Assembly (NCBI GenBank): GCA_012518935.1
Contig: JAAYRE010000136.1
Span: forward strand, 1-37,391
Reading direction: 5' to 3'
Length of the DNA stretch: 37,391 bases
From: Clostridiales bacterium
GTDB taxonomy: Bacteria > Bacillota > Clostridia > Lachnospirales > Lachnospiraceae
The translations under genes were made by a program, and so were the position numbers. Below, piece after piece: positions 9,123 to 17,694 of this stretch. Within the stretch, counting starts at the first letter, position 1; every line of letters begins with the position of its first letter. The notes under the pieces are model-generated. The model was given only the letters and a program-made list of their open reading frames with translations. It made no database searches and had not been told where the DNA came from.

Positions 9123-9204
9123 AAAAAAGCCTCGTATATTTTAATGATGGATATGCTTGTCAAAGATGTGATTTATCCATAGATTAATTGAAGGGGGCTT
9201 TTTT
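9123..9204 (+). promoter_or_regulatory. Structured leader that can sequester the sod ribosome binding site
   Basis: Three coaxial stems can form: 9123-9133 with 9194-9204 (11 bp, AAAAAAGCCTC with GGGGCTTTTTT, one G-U); 9141-9145 with 9183-9187 (5 bp); and 9147-9153 with 9174-9180 (7 bp). The right arm of the outer stem contains the only ribosome binding site (GGGGG, 9193-9197) and ends at the base before the ATG. The same arm looks like an intrinsic terminator (G/C stem, then six T). It matches no riboswitch class I recognise. Confidence 0.6.
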
Positions 9205-9792
9205 ATGATAGAAAAAATTAGTTTTCGCTATACGGAAGATATAACTGTTATTAATGCCCAGCAGTTTGAGGCACATATAAGGTTATACGAAGGATATATC
9301 AATAATATTAACAAGATAGATAAGATTCTTATGAATGACCCCAAAAGAGAGGATGCTAACAGTACCTTTAGCTTCTATAGGGAATGTAAAAGAGGTGAAA
9401 CCTTTGCTCTAAATGGAGTTATTCTTCATGAATTATATTTTGAGAATATTGGTGGGAGAACCAAGGTTCCAAATCCACCTACGACTGAGATAATAAAAAC
9501 TTACTTTCAAAGTTTTGAGAAGTGGCAAGAAGATTTTATAGCTACTGCTAAAGCAAGCAGAGGTTGGGCAGTACTTAGCTTTGATCAGAGGAGTAATAGA
9601 TTACGTAACATTAGTTTAGATGCACATGATCTTGGTAACATAGCCTATTCAGCTGCAATATTAGTTCTGGATATGTACGAGCATGCATATTTTCTTCAAT
9701 ATGCTGATAATAAGGTAGAGTATATCAATCGTTTCATGAAAAACATTAATTGGGAAGTTGTTGAAGATAGGATGGGGATTTTTGAAATATAA
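9205..9792 (+). CDS. Fe/Mn superoxide dismutase
   Basis: Converts superoxide to oxygen and hydrogen peroxide in the cytoplasm. The 195-residue protein keeps the four metal ligands of the Fe/Mn family: His24 in the first helix (AHIRLYEGYINNIN), His75 (ILHELYFENI), and Asp156 and His160 in LDMYEHAYFLQY. The sequence is otherwise divergent from the well-known enzymes: the HxxHxxFW segment reads HELYFENIGG. I cannot choose between Fe and Mn. ATG at 9205 directly follows the T-run of the leader hairpin, so expression is probably controlled by that structure. A defence role against oxygen in an anaerobe is inference from the family. Confidence 0.88.
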   Translation: MIEKISFRYTEDITVINAQQFEAHIRLYEGYINNINKIDKILMNDPKREDANSTFSFYRECKRGETFALNGVILHELYFENIGGRTKVPNPPTTEIIKTYFQSFEKWQEDFIATAKASRGWAVLSFDQRSNRLRNISLDAHDLGNIAYSAAILVLDMYEHAYFLQYADNKVEYINRFMKNINWEVVEDRMGIFEI

Positions 9793-9794
9793 GA

Positions 9795-9852
9795 GGCACC
9801 ATCACAATGCAGCCATTATGCTTCGCATTATGGCTCGCATTGTGATGGCACC
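9795..9852. repeat. 58-base near-perfect palindrome between convergent sod and pyrI
   Basis: The arms pair over almost the whole length: CATCACAATGC (9800-9810) with GCATTGTGATG (9837-9847) is perfect; the inner GCCATTATGC pairs with GCATTATGGC apart from one T-T mismatch, around a TTC loop; the outer GG/CC pairs flank two mismatches. It lies two bases past the sod stop and two bases from the pyrI stop. It is probably a bidirectional terminator, although neither side has a good T-run, or a mobile palindromic repeat. Confidence 0.8.
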
Positions 9853-9854
9853 AT

Positions 9855-10283
9855 TTACATTATGTCAACACCTTGCTCGCAGTAGACGCAGCGATAGATA
9901 CCATTTTCTCTGTCTGTAAGCTTGAAGGAGTGAGGGACTGAGCTTTCAACTGATGTTATGCATCGTGGATTCTTACATTGTAGTACGTTTTCCACATGGT
10001 CAGGTAATTTGGGGTTGTGTTTAGTTATGATTTCTCCGTCTTTGATGATGTTTATTGTGATTTTATGATCTAATGCACCTAAGATATCTAGATTTATTCC
10101 ATCTAGGGTTCCCTCTATTTTTATTATATCTTTTCGTCCCATTTTATTGCTTCTTGCATTTTTTATTATGGCAACGGTGCAATCTAAATATTCCAGATTT
10201 AAATAGGTGTATATCTTCATTGCACCTCCTACTTTTATATGGTCTATGACAATTCCCTGGTTTAATATACCGATATTTAACAT
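9855..10283 (-). CDS. pyrI: Aspartate carbamoyltransferase regulatory subunit
   Basis: The regulatory chain of ATCase, 142 residues, which binds nucleotide effectors and holds the catalytic trimers together. The C-terminal zinc site is seen as CKNPRC and CVYC (four Cys), the linker to the catalytic chain. ATG at 10283 has GGGAG seven bases upstream, and it overlaps the end of pyrB by seven bases, so translation is coupled. The presence of PyrI implies an allosterically regulated ATCase of the enterobacterial class, as also found in many Clostridia. A large palindrome lies directly downstream. Confidence 0.95.
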   Translation of the reverse strand: MLNIGILNQGIVIDHIKVGGAMKIYTYLNLEYLDCTVAIIKNARSNKMGRKDIIKIEGTLDGINLDILGALDHKITINIIKDGEIITKHNPKLPDHVENVLQCKNPRCITSVESSVPHSFKLTDRENGIYRCVYCEQGVDIM

Positions 10284-11209
10284 ATTGATCTCCCTTCACT
10301 TTCACGTAAGAGTAACATTATCAGTGCCATTCTAACATATACTCCGAATTCTGCTTGCTTAAAGTATTTTGCTCTAGGATCATTGTCTACCTCTACTGAG
10401 ATTTCATTTACTCTGGGTAGGGGATGTAATACAAGCATGTCCTCCTTGGCCAAGTCCATTTTTTTGCTATTTAAGATATATGTGTCTTTTAGTCTGATAT
10501 AGTCTTCTTCATTAAAGAAGCGTTCCCTTTGCACTCTAGTCATGTATAGGATGTCCAGCTCAGGAATGGATTCCTCAAGACTTCTAACTTCCTTATATGG
10601 AATATTTCTTGCCTTGATAACTTCCTCTTTAATATATGAAGGAATTTTTAATTCATCAGGGGAAATAAGTACAAATTTGACTCCGGCATATCTTGATAAT
10701 GCACCAATTAATGAGTGTACCGTTCTTCCGAATTTTAAATCACCACAAAAACCAACGGTAAGATTCTCGAACCGTCCTTTTAAATTTTTTATTGTAAGTA
10801 AATCTGTAAATGTTTGAGTGGGATGATTATGACCGCCGTCACCGGCATTAATAATAGGAATGGAAGAATGTTGAGATGCTACATATGGGGCACCTTCTTT
10901 AGGATGACGAATAGCACAGATATCTGCATATGAGGAAATAACACGAATTGTATCAGCAATGCTTTCACCTTTTACAGCTGAACTGGAGTCTGCTGATGAA
11001 AAACCAAGAACACTTCCGCCAAGGTTTAACATGGCAGATTCAAAACTAAGTCTTGTTCGGGTACTGGGTTCATAGAAAAGAGTAGCCAACTTCTTTCTAT
11101 GACAGGCTTCCGAGTATTTTTTGGGGTTTTTGATGATATCTTCGCTTAAATTCAGAAGTTCATCTAATTCGGATAGAGTTAGATCAGTGGGACTAATGAC
11201 ATGTCTCAT
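10277..11209 (-). CDS. pyrB: Aspartate carbamoyltransferase catalytic subunit
   Basis: Condenses carbamoyl phosphate and aspartate, the committed step of pyrimidine synthesis. 310 residues, normal length. The carbamoyl-phosphate loop STRTR (49-53), the shared-site Lys80 (SAVKGES), HPTQ (129-132), KFGRTVHS and HPLPR are all intact. ATG at 11209 has GGAGG upstream at good spacing. It is first in a pyrB-pyrI operon with its own promoter and a leader of only about 40 bases, too short to hold a PyrR attenuator, so no attenuation is apparent. The other pyr genes are not in the window. Confidence 0.97.
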   Translation of the reverse strand: MRHVISPTDLTLSELDELLNLSEDIIKNPKKYSEACHRKKLATLFYEPSTRTRLSFESAMLNLGGSVLGFSSADSSSAVKGESIADTIRVISSYADICAIRHPKEGAPYVASQHSSIPIINAGDGGHNHPTQTFTDLLTIKNLKGRFENLTVGFCGDLKFGRTVHSLIGALSRYAGVKFVLISPDELKIPSYIKEEVIKARNIPYKEVRSLEESIPELDILYMTRVQRERFFNEEDYIRLKDTYILNSKKMDLAKEDMLVLHPLPRVNEISVEVDNDPRAKYFKQAEFGVYVRMALIMLLLRESEGRSIC

Positions 11210-11253
11210 AGGTTACCTCCATTTATATGTTAGTGTGATTATCCTAACTACTA

Positions 11254-11282
11254 ATTGTAATATATACTCACTAAAAATACAA
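11254..11282 (-). promoter_or_regulatory. Promoter for pyrBI
   Basis: On the minus strand: TTGTAT (11277-11282), 17-base spacer, TACAAT (11254-11259), 45 bases before the pyrB start. A short inverted repeat (GTTAG..CTAAC) lies between it and the gene. Confidence 0.7.
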
Positions 11283-11360
11283 TCATATTTTTTTATAAAT
11301 AAAGGTGGCAAATATAAACACAATACTTACTCTAAAATAGTATGCTTATGCTTATATATG

Positions 11361-11369
11361 TGATATAAT
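11361..11369 (+). promoter_or_regulatory. Extended -10 promoter for the SNF2 helicase
   Basis: TGATATAAT at 11361-11369 is an extended -10 element with a perfect hexamer; the -35 region is weak. It is divergent from the pyrB promoter. Confidence 0.5.
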
Positions 11370-11433
11370 AGTAAGATACAATATTTTGTTGTAGTGTTTA
11401 TATTCATAATCATTTTTAGAAATGGAGTAAGGT

Positions 11434-14400
11434 ATGATTCAAATATCTAGAACAGGAATCAGGAATTTATCGTCCAATGATACTGTTTATGCAAGAGGTT
11501 TACAATACTATAAGGAAAATCGTGTTATTTCTGCATCCTATTCTAATAATGCTAAGCTTTATCGTTTAGAAGTTCAGGGGAATTACAAGTATTCCGTAAC
11601 AGTGGAAGAACAAGGGGATGGGTCATTTGATTATAACTGCAATTGCCCCTCAAGGCTGAAGGATCAAGGTGCTTGTAAACATGTGGTAGCAGCCTTATTA
11701 TTTATACTAAAATACCAAGAGCGAACAATGCTTTCGGAAACCAAGAGCCCTGAAGAAAGAAAAATTATTCAAATACTTGATTATTTTGCCTCTCAAGAGG
11801 ACACCTTGACGGTCGGAGAGACCTTTAGTTTGGATCCTATTATAAGTATACCTCAGATGATGAAGGGGGAAGAGGCAAGAGCAAATGTATCCTTCCGTGG
11901 GGGATGTAATCGTAAATACAAGATCCAGACAATAAAGAAGTTTTTATCAAATATATATAATAACGAAAGCTTTAGTATAGGGAAAGAATTTAATTATGTA
12001 AATGGAGAGAGCTCTTTTGATGCTGCCTCTCAAGTTATGCTTGATTATCTTTTGGATATATATGAAATTCAAGAGGTTATTAATGTATCCCATTATTCAA
12101 AGATATTCTCTAAATCTGAAGTTATAATGACTAAGAATATGTTAATGAAGTTCTTGGAGCGTTTACATGGAAAGCCTTTTACTCTGATACTTTATGACAG
12201 GGAGTTTGTGGATGTAAGATATACCAAGTCCGATCCAAAGATTTCATATCAACTGACCATGGATGAAGAGGCTGTTTTCTTTGGTTATAAAGGAAAAGAT
12301 AATGTCATTCCTATAACAGATACAGGAGAGCTATTATATTATGATGGTTTTATTTATAAATCTGATAATAAATTTATAAGAAATTTTAAGCCCTTTTATA
12401 ATACCCTTAGTAGAGATAAGGAACCTTTAGTCTTTAAGGGGGAAAGTAAGAATAAGTTCTTAGAGCATGTACTTCCAAAGATAAGCGACTCTTTTGTCTT
12501 AGAGGTTCCAGAGGAACTAAAGAACCGCTATATTTCAGAAGACTTAAAAGCTAAGATTTATTTTGATAGACATAAATACGGTATTAAGGCAGAACTTAGG
12601 TATTGTTATGGAGATTATGAGTTTAATTCCTTTGGAAATGCTTCTTCAGGTTCTTTTATTGTTGTTAGACAAAGGGAAAGTGAAGATGCCATTATTGATG
12701 AAATTCTTAAGCTTGGTTTTAATCCCTATAAGAATTATTATCTTCTAAAGGATGAAGACCTTATCTATGAATTTTTGTCGGGAAGGGTTATGGACTTAGA
12801 AGGGATTGCAACCTTATATTATTCTGAGGATTTTAGAAAACTTAGCATCACATCCCCTGGGAATTTTAATGCAAATGTAAGGGTAAATAGTGGCATGAAC
12901 CTTCTAGAGGTGGATTTTTCATTTGAGGATGTGCCTAAAGAGGAGATTAGGAATCTAATACATGCCTATCAGGTAAAAAAGAAATATTACCGTTTAAAAA
13001 GCGGTAGTTTTATCAATCTAGAAGATAATAATATTGAGAATTTATCCAAAATACTAGGTTATCTTAATGTAAACAGTAAGAATATTGAGGAAAATAAGCT
13101 GCTTTTAGAAAAACAACATGCAGTATATTTAGAGAAAGTATTTAATGATAAAAGGCTACAACTGTATAAAGATAAGGATTTTGCAGCTTTAACAGAAAGG
13201 ATTCTTAATCCATCTGTAACAGAATTTAAGGTTCCCAAGAATGTTGATGCTAAACTTCGTCCCTACCAAGTGACTAGTTACAAGTGGCTACGGACCTTGG
13301 CAGAAAGTCAGCTGGGCGGAATACTAGCAGATGACATGGGTTTAGGTAAGACCTTGCAGTCCATTGTATTTATAGCTTCTGCCTTAACCGAAAGCAAAGA
13401 AAAAGGAGAGCCAAGTCCCCATTTTTTGATAGTTTGCCCCACATCTTTGACATATAATTGGCTTGATGAACTGGAGAACTTTACCCCATTTATCAAGGCC
13501 ATTGTAGTTAGCGGGACACCCACTGAGAGGAAAGAAATCATCGAGCAATATGAAAAGTATGATATTCTAATTACATCTTATCCCTTAATTAGAAGAGATA
13601 TAAAATCATATGAAGAGATAAATTTTAATACTGTATTTATCGATGAAGCACAGTTCATTAAAAATGATTCCTCACTTAATGCAAAATCAGTAAAACGAGT
13701 AATTGCAAAGCATAAGTTTGCCTTAACTGGAACTCCTATAGAGAATAGTTTATCGGAACTTTGGTCCATATTTGATTTTATAATGCCAGGATACCTATAT
13801 AGTCACCAAAGATTCGTAGAAATATATGAAAAGCCTATTTTAAAGGATGATAAGGAAGCATTAGATGAACTTCATCAACGTATATCCCCTTTTATCCTAC
13901 GTCGTATGAAAAAGGATGTACTTACGGAGCTACCGGATAAATATGAGACGAAAATGCTTACAGACCTTTCTGAGGAACAAAAGAAAATTTACCTATCCTA
14001 TCTAGCAAGTATCAAAAATGATATTCAAAGCGAGTTGTCAGAAGGCGGGCTTGATAAGAGTAGAATGAAGATTCTTGCAGCCCTTACAAGGCTTAGACAA
14101 ATATGTTGCCATCCTTCTACCTTCTTGGAAAATTATCAAGGAGGAAGTGGAAAATTAGATTTATTAATGGATATAATACCGGAGGCCATTGCCAATGAAC
14201 ATCGTATCTTGGTGTTCTCCCAGTTTACATCTATGCTTAAGATTATTGAAGAGGAACTAAAGGACATGAATATAGCCTATTTTTATCTTGAAGGTAGTAC
14301 CCCTACCTTGGAACGTAATGATATTGTTAAGCGTTTTAACAATGGGGAGGGGGAGGTCTTCTTGATATCCCTAAAGGCAGGGGGCACAGGGCTTAACTTA

Positions 14401-14661
14401 ATTGGTGCAGATACAGTTATCCATTATGATCCTTGGTGGAATCCAGCCGTTGAAGAACAGGCAACCGACAGAGTATATCGCATCGGTCAGCAAAACAAAG
14501 TCAATGTTATTAAGCTTATAACTAAGGGAACCATAGAAGAGAAAATATATAAGCTTCAAAGAATGAAAAAAGAACTTTCTGATTCAATTATAAGCTCTAA
14601 GGAAGTGTTCATTAATACTTTATCTAAGGAGGAGCTAGAAGAATTATTTAATTCCTTATAA
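11434..14661 (+). CDS. SWIM zinc-finger / SNF2-family DEAD-like ATPase (helicase-like)
   Basis: A 1075-residue SNF2/Rad54-class ATPase, a double-strand DNA or nucleic-acid translocase without proven strand separation. Order of domains: a SWIM zinc finger with C69, C71, C81 and H83 (CNC..CKH); a long middle region typical of bacterial SNF2-associated proteins (about 150-590); the SNF2 N-lobe with Walker A DDMGLGKT (about residue 632) and DEAQ (about 738) in place of DEAH; then the helicase C-lobe ending with QATDRVYRIGQ. All motor motifs look intact. ATG at 11434 follows a GGAG site. Bacterial members are linked to transcription recycling or DNA repair, but the precise role is unknown. Its stop codon abuts that of the convergent bioY with no base between. 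Confidence 0.93.
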   Translation: MIQISRTGIRNLSSNDTVYARGLQYYKENRVISASYSNNAKLYRLEVQGNYKYSVTVEEQGDGSFDYNCNCPSRLKDQGACKHVVAALLFILKYQERTMLSETKSPEERKIIQILDYFASQEDTLTVGETFSLDPIISIPQMMKGEEARANVSFRGGCNRKYKIQTIKKFLSNIYNNESFSIGKEFNYVNGESSFDAASQVMLDYLLDIYEIQEVINVSHYSKIFSKSEVIMTKNMLMKFLERLHGKPFTLILYDREFVDVRYTKSDPKISYQLTMDEEAVFFGYKGKDNVIPITDTGELLYYDGFIYKSDNKFIRNFKPFYNTLSRDKEPLVFKGESKNKFLEHVLPKISDSFVLEVPEELKNRYISEDLKAKIYFDRHKYGIKAELRYCYGDYEFNSFGNASSGSFIVVRQRESEDAIIDEILKLGFNPYKNYYLLKDEDLIYEFLSGRVMDLEGIATLYYSEDFRKLSITSPGNFNANVRVNSGMNLLEVDFSFEDVPKEEIRNLIHAYQVKKKYYRLKSGSFINLEDNNIENLSKILGYLNVNSKNIEENKLLLEKQHAVYLEKVFNDKRLQLYKDKDFAALTERILNPSVTEFKVPKNVDAKLRPYQVTSYKWLRTLAESQLGGILADDMGLGKTLQSIVFIASALTESKEKGEPSPHFLIVCPTSLTYNWLDELENFTPFIKAIVVSGTPTERKEIIEQYEKYDILITSYPLIRRDIKSYEEINFNTVFIDEAQFIKNDSSLNAKSVKRVIAKHKFALTGTPIENSLSELWSIFDFIMPGYLYSHQRFVEIYEKPILKDDKEALDELHQRISPFILRRMKKDVLTELPDKYETKMLTDLSEEQKKIYLSYLASIKNDIQSELSEGGLDKSRMKILAALTRLRQICCHPSTFLENYQGGSGKLDLLMDIIPEAIANEHRILVFSQFTSMLKIIEEELKDMNIAYFYLEGSTPTLERNDIVKRFNNGEGEVFLISLKAGGTGLNLIGADTVIHYDPWWNPAVEEQATDRVYRIGQQNKVNVIKLITKGTIEEKIYKLQRMKKELSDSIISSKEVFINTLSKEELEELFNSL

Positions 14662-15246
14662 TCAACCTGCTATAAGGATATGGCGGGTAGCTCTTCTTAA
14701 TACTGCACCTAGAACAATTGAAAGTATAATTTTAATCAGATCAAATGCCACAAAGGGTATTACACATACAGATAGAGCATAGGTAAATGTAGATTCTGAT
14801 ACATGGCTAAACCAAAGAGTTCCAATAAGATAGCATACAAAGAGAGAAAATACCATGCCTATGGTGGGTATTGCAATTAGAGAAATGTTTTTAATTGGTG
14901 AAGTAGCCTTAACTTTACTTGACATTTGATATGATAAAGAAGTTATAAATGCCATAATAGGGTATGCCACTATATAACCGCCGGTCATACCTGTAAGTAC
15001 ATGTATGCCACCCTTTAGCCCTGCAAATACAGGCAGTCCAAAGGCTCCTAGAAGAAGATAGGCAAGAGTTGCAAGAAAAGCGTATTTTGGCTCTAAGAGT
15101 GCTCCGGTTAAAAATATAGCAAGTAGAGATAAGGTAAAAGGAATGGGCTGTATGGGTATTACAATTTGGCTCATAACACAGATGATTGCAGTAAACATTG
15201 CTGTTAGGACCAGTTTTTTTGTAGTTATATGCTTGGATTTTGTCAT
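14662..15246 (-). CDS. bioY: Biotin transporter BioY (ECF S-component)
   Basis: The substrate-binding membrane subunit of an energy-coupling-factor biotin importer. It has six hydrophobic segments in about 194 residues, with the family marks PIPFTLSLLAIFLTGALL and GLPVFAGLKGGIHVLTGMTGGYIVAYP. I choose ATG at 15246 (MTKSKHIT), which has AGGAG upstream; the open frame extends to a TTG at 15288, but that would put the ribosome site inside the gene. It lies 83 bases after birA on the same strand, so birA and bioY are likely one transcript under biotin control. The ECF ATPases and T protein are not in the window. Confidence 0.93.
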   Translation of the reverse strand: MTKSKHITTKKLVLTAMFTAIICVMSQIVIPIQPIPFTLSLLAIFLTGALLEPKYAFLATLAYLLLGAFGLPVFAGLKGGIHVLTGMTGGYIVAYPIMAFITSLSYQMSSKVKATSPIKNISLIAIPTIGMVFSLFVCYLIGTLWFSHVSESTFTYALSVCVIPFVAFDLIKIILSIVLGAVLRRATRHILIAG

Positions 15247-15329
15247 AGATATAATGTCTCCTTTTAATGAAGTTGATTTTTTTTGCAAAATTAATGGTTA
15301 AGTTATTTGTGGTGTTTTACGTTAAAATG

Positions 15330-16304
15330 CTATTTTGCACGGACACTAACTTCACCTGATGATAGTGCTTCTCTGCTTCCATTTTGGTATTCTACTACAA
15401 GCCTTGCTCTGTCATCTATATCAAGGGCTTTAGCAGGAAGAGATTCATTTCCCTTAAGAACATATATTTCCTTTCCTATTAGGAAGGAGCGTTTCTTATA
15501 CTCCTCAAGATAGGTTCTATCGGTCAGGTTATCCATGGCCTGGGACAGATTATTCAGAACTTCTGCTGCTAGAAGTGAAGTAATCGGTTTATCTTCTGGC
15601 TTCTTAGAGAAAATAGATCCAGCTATTGACTTAAGGTTATCGGGGAAGTTCTTAGTACTTACATTAATCCCAATACCTATAACAGCATATTCTAATCCGC
15701 CATTCTCAATGTTAAGTGATGCTTCAGTTAGAATACCGCTTACTTTTTTGCCCCCTACAAATAAATCATTGACCCATTTGATATAGACATCATTACCTGT
15801 AAGCTTTTCGATAGCTTTTGCCACAGCAACAGCGGTAGATGTTGTAATCAATAGTGAATCTTCAAGATTTAGTTGGGGTCTAAGAATTAAGGATAGGTAT
15901 AGTCCTGTAGAGTCAGGAGAGTAGAAGCTTCTTCCCATACGCCCTCTGCCCTCTGTCTGCTCTAAAGCTATAAGCACATACCCTTCACTGGCACCATCTG
16001 CTGCCAATTCTTTAGCCAAGGTATTAGTTGAGCTAACAGACTTTCTTACATCTAGTTTAAAGTTTTTAGCCTTCCCAAGTAGATAAGGGGATATGCTTTC
16101 GGCTGTAAGAATGTCATTTGATTCTAGAAGAATATAGCCACGGTTTGGGATACCTTCAATATGATAGCCGTCGCTTTGTAATTGCTTAATGTTTTTCCAG
16201 ATAGCACTTCTAGTAACGTATAATTCCTTTGCCATCTTTGTACCGTTTACGCTATTACCTCTGTTTTCCTCTAATATTTTCAGTATTTGATGTTTTAATT
16301 CCAT
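15330..16304 (-). CDS. birA: Bifunctional biotin--protein ligase / biotin repressor BirA
   Basis: Activates biotin to biotinyl-AMP and attaches it to carboxylase carrier proteins; the holo-form also represses biotin genes. The 324-residue protein has an N-terminal winged helix (about residues 15-60, TKMAKELYVTRSAIWKNIKQL), the ligand loop GRGRMGR (119-125), KWVND (176-180) and the Lys187 region KKVSGIL, and a C-terminal SH3-like cap. With the DNA-binding domain present it is the group II, regulatory form. A 14-bp-arm palindrome overlaps its own promoter, so autoregulation is expected. ATG at 16304 begins MELKHQIL. It is followed by bioY. Confidence 0.96.
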   Translation of the reverse strand: MELKHQILKILEENRGNSVNGTKMAKELYVTRSAIWKNIKQLQSDGYHIEGIPNRGYILLESNDILTAESISPYLLGKAKNFKLDVRKSVSSTNTLAKELAADGASEGYVLIALEQTEGRGRMGRSFYSPDSTGLYLSLILRPQLNLEDSLLITTSTAVAVAKAIEKLTGNDVYIKWVNDLFVGGKKVSGILTEASLNIENGGLEYAVIGIGINVSTKNFPDNLKSIAGSIFSKKPEDKPITSLLAAEVLNNLSQAMDNLTDRTYLEEYKKRSFLIGKEIYVLKGNESLPAKALDIDDRARLVVEYQNGSREALSSGEVSVRAK

Positions 16305-16338
16305 TCTTATTTTCCTTTTCTAATGCAATATGAAATTA

Positions 16339-16366
16339 ATTATAGCAGAAGCCTTTTAATTGTCAA
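16339..16366 (-). promoter_or_regulatory. Promoter of birA-bioY
   Basis: On the minus strand: TTGACA (16361-16366), 16-base spacer, TATAAT (16339-16344) preceded by TGC (extended -10). Both hexamers match the sigma-A consensus perfectly, about 35 bases from the birA start. Confidence 0.8.
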
Positions 16367-16397
16367 CCATAAGGTGATAAAGAGTTGACAATTAAAA
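16354..16397. promoter_or_regulatory. BirA-type operator palindrome
   Basis: A perfect inverted repeat with 14-base arms: TTTTAATTGTCAAC at 16354-16367 and its complement GTTGACAATTAAAA at 16384-16397, with a 16-base spacer. Half-site sequence and spacing agree with known BirA operators (TTGTnAAC, about 15 bases, GTTnACAA). It covers the -35 hexamer of birA, where bound repressor would exclude polymerase. Confidence 0.8.
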
Positions 16398-16715
16398 ATG
16401 TATTCGTTAGGATGGATAAAAGTTGCAAATTAATAAATGAAAGGTGGATTAAATAGTAGATAATAAAATTTAATAAAAAAATCAACATAGATAAAAATTA
16501 AAAAAGAGGCAAGAAAAATTAAAGCGATGAGTAAATAATTATGAATGATAAAATTAAGAAAGAAGAGTAAAAAAACTCGGAACTATACTAAGTTCCAAGT
16601 TTTATTACTATGCTCAAATATTAACATTAAATACAATTACAAATATTCAATAAAATAATGATAAATGAAAAAGTAAGTTCTAAGTCTAATCAATAATTCT
16701 AAATATATATTATAT
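16398..16715. other. AT-rich gap between the birA promoter and the membrane protein gene
   Basis: About 320 bases, very A-rich, with no reading frame longer than a few codons and no RNA gene that I recognise. It holds one terminator hairpin (16572-16603). The right half of the BirA palindrome also offers TTGACA on the plus strand, but no gene lies downstream on that strand. Confidence 0.6.
16565..16604 (-). terminator. Terminator for the tyrS / membrane protein transcript
   Basis: A 12-base stem (16572-16583 with 16592-16603, one mismatch) around an eight-base loop; on the minus strand it is followed by a run of T. It is about 110 bases past the stop at 16716. Confidence 0.75.
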
Positions 16716-17648
16716 CTACTCTAGTATATTATCAAAGTTCTTGCTATAGAAATCTTCAATAAGTCTATCAAGATAATCATGGTTGGTATCGCCAAATTCG
16801 TTAATCAGCATGTCACGAATGGTTTCAGCCTTTTTAATATAATCCAATTCTTCTGATAAGTCTTCATTACTGATTGACTTAAGAAATTCATCTGTAACAT
16901 TCTTACTTAACCATTGGTTAATTTTATCAGTTAGCTGTTTTTCTTCCTCAATTTCATATTTAAGATTTTTAGCTCTTATTCCAGTGGATATTCCAACATA
17001 TATAAAGAATAAGAAGAGGGCACCCATGACGAAATTAGGAAACAAGCCATTTAGGAAGGTAAGAACCTCGGTTATGTTAAGAATTACAAATACTATTCCT
17101 GCTACACCTAATAAGAGAAATACGAAAAATGTTCCTATATAATCATTATATTTCTCAGACTTCATAACATAGCTTCCTGAGCCAGATAGAAGACTAGATA
17201 GCTTGGGTGTGGCCTCATCGGACTCATTCTCATCAGTGATGTTATCCTCATCATCATGGGAGGTATGGTTATCTTCTTCATCTTCATTACCATGTCCCGT
17301 TATTGCTTCAGTTTCATCATCAGCATCAACTGTAACACCATACTCTAGAAGAACTTCATTATCGTCGAATAAATTCTCACTAAGTACATTGCTTTCACCA
17401 TATTCCTCTAGAGAATCTTTATCTTCATTATTATCTAGTTTGCTAATTCGTTCTCTTTCTTCAAAATAAAAGGCCTGATAAAGTTTTCTAGCTTCATTTT
17501 CCCTATCTGTAGGAATCAATAGGATATAGAAGAGTTTTTCGTCATCAAAGTGTATTTTGGATTCTAAGCCGGAGTGTTCAAAATATTTAGCCAGTTTCTC
17601 TGTGACATTTCTTTTTTCCCCTTGGAAAAATGGGGTATATTCCTGCAT
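16716..17648 (-). CDS. Uncharacterised two-helix membrane protein with long acidic linker
   Basis: I do not recognise this 310-residue protein. Three parts are visible. Residues 1-70 are a soluble domain (QEYTPFFQGEKRNVTEKL..KLFYILLIPTDRENEARKLYQAF) that resembles a small alpha/beta module. Residues 75-150 are strongly acidic and low in complexity (Asp, Glu, Asn, Ser, His). Then come two transmembrane helices (about 168-192 and 200-222) and a charged, helical C-terminal tail with coiled-coil tendency. ATG at 17648 has TGGAG nine bases upstream. It begins 46 bases after tyrS on the same strand and is probably co-transcribed. No catalytic motif is evident; no function is proposed. Confidence 0.75.
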   Translation of the reverse strand: MQEYTPFFQGEKRNVTEKLAKYFEHSGLESKIHFDDEKLFYILLIPTDRENEARKLYQAFYFEERERISKLDNNEDKDSLEEYGESNVLSENLFDDNEVLLEYGVTVDADDETEAITGHGNEDEEDNHTSHDDEDNITDENESDEATPKLSSLLSGSGSYVMKSEKYNDYIGTFFVFLLLGVAGIVFVILNITEVLTFLNGLFPNFVMGALFLFFIYVGISTGIRAKNLKYEIEEEKQLTDKINQWLSKNVTDEFLKSISNEDLSEELDYIKKAETIRDMLINEFGDTNHDYLDRLIEDFYSKNFDNILE

Positions 17649-17694
17649 AATATCAACTCCATTCTTATATATTGGTTAATCCCTTGAATTATAG

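Noticed and set aside
9123-9204. Mn2+-sensing yybP-ykoY riboswitch before sod
   Set aside because: The conserved internal loops of that class are not visible; the leader is a single long imperfect hairpin.
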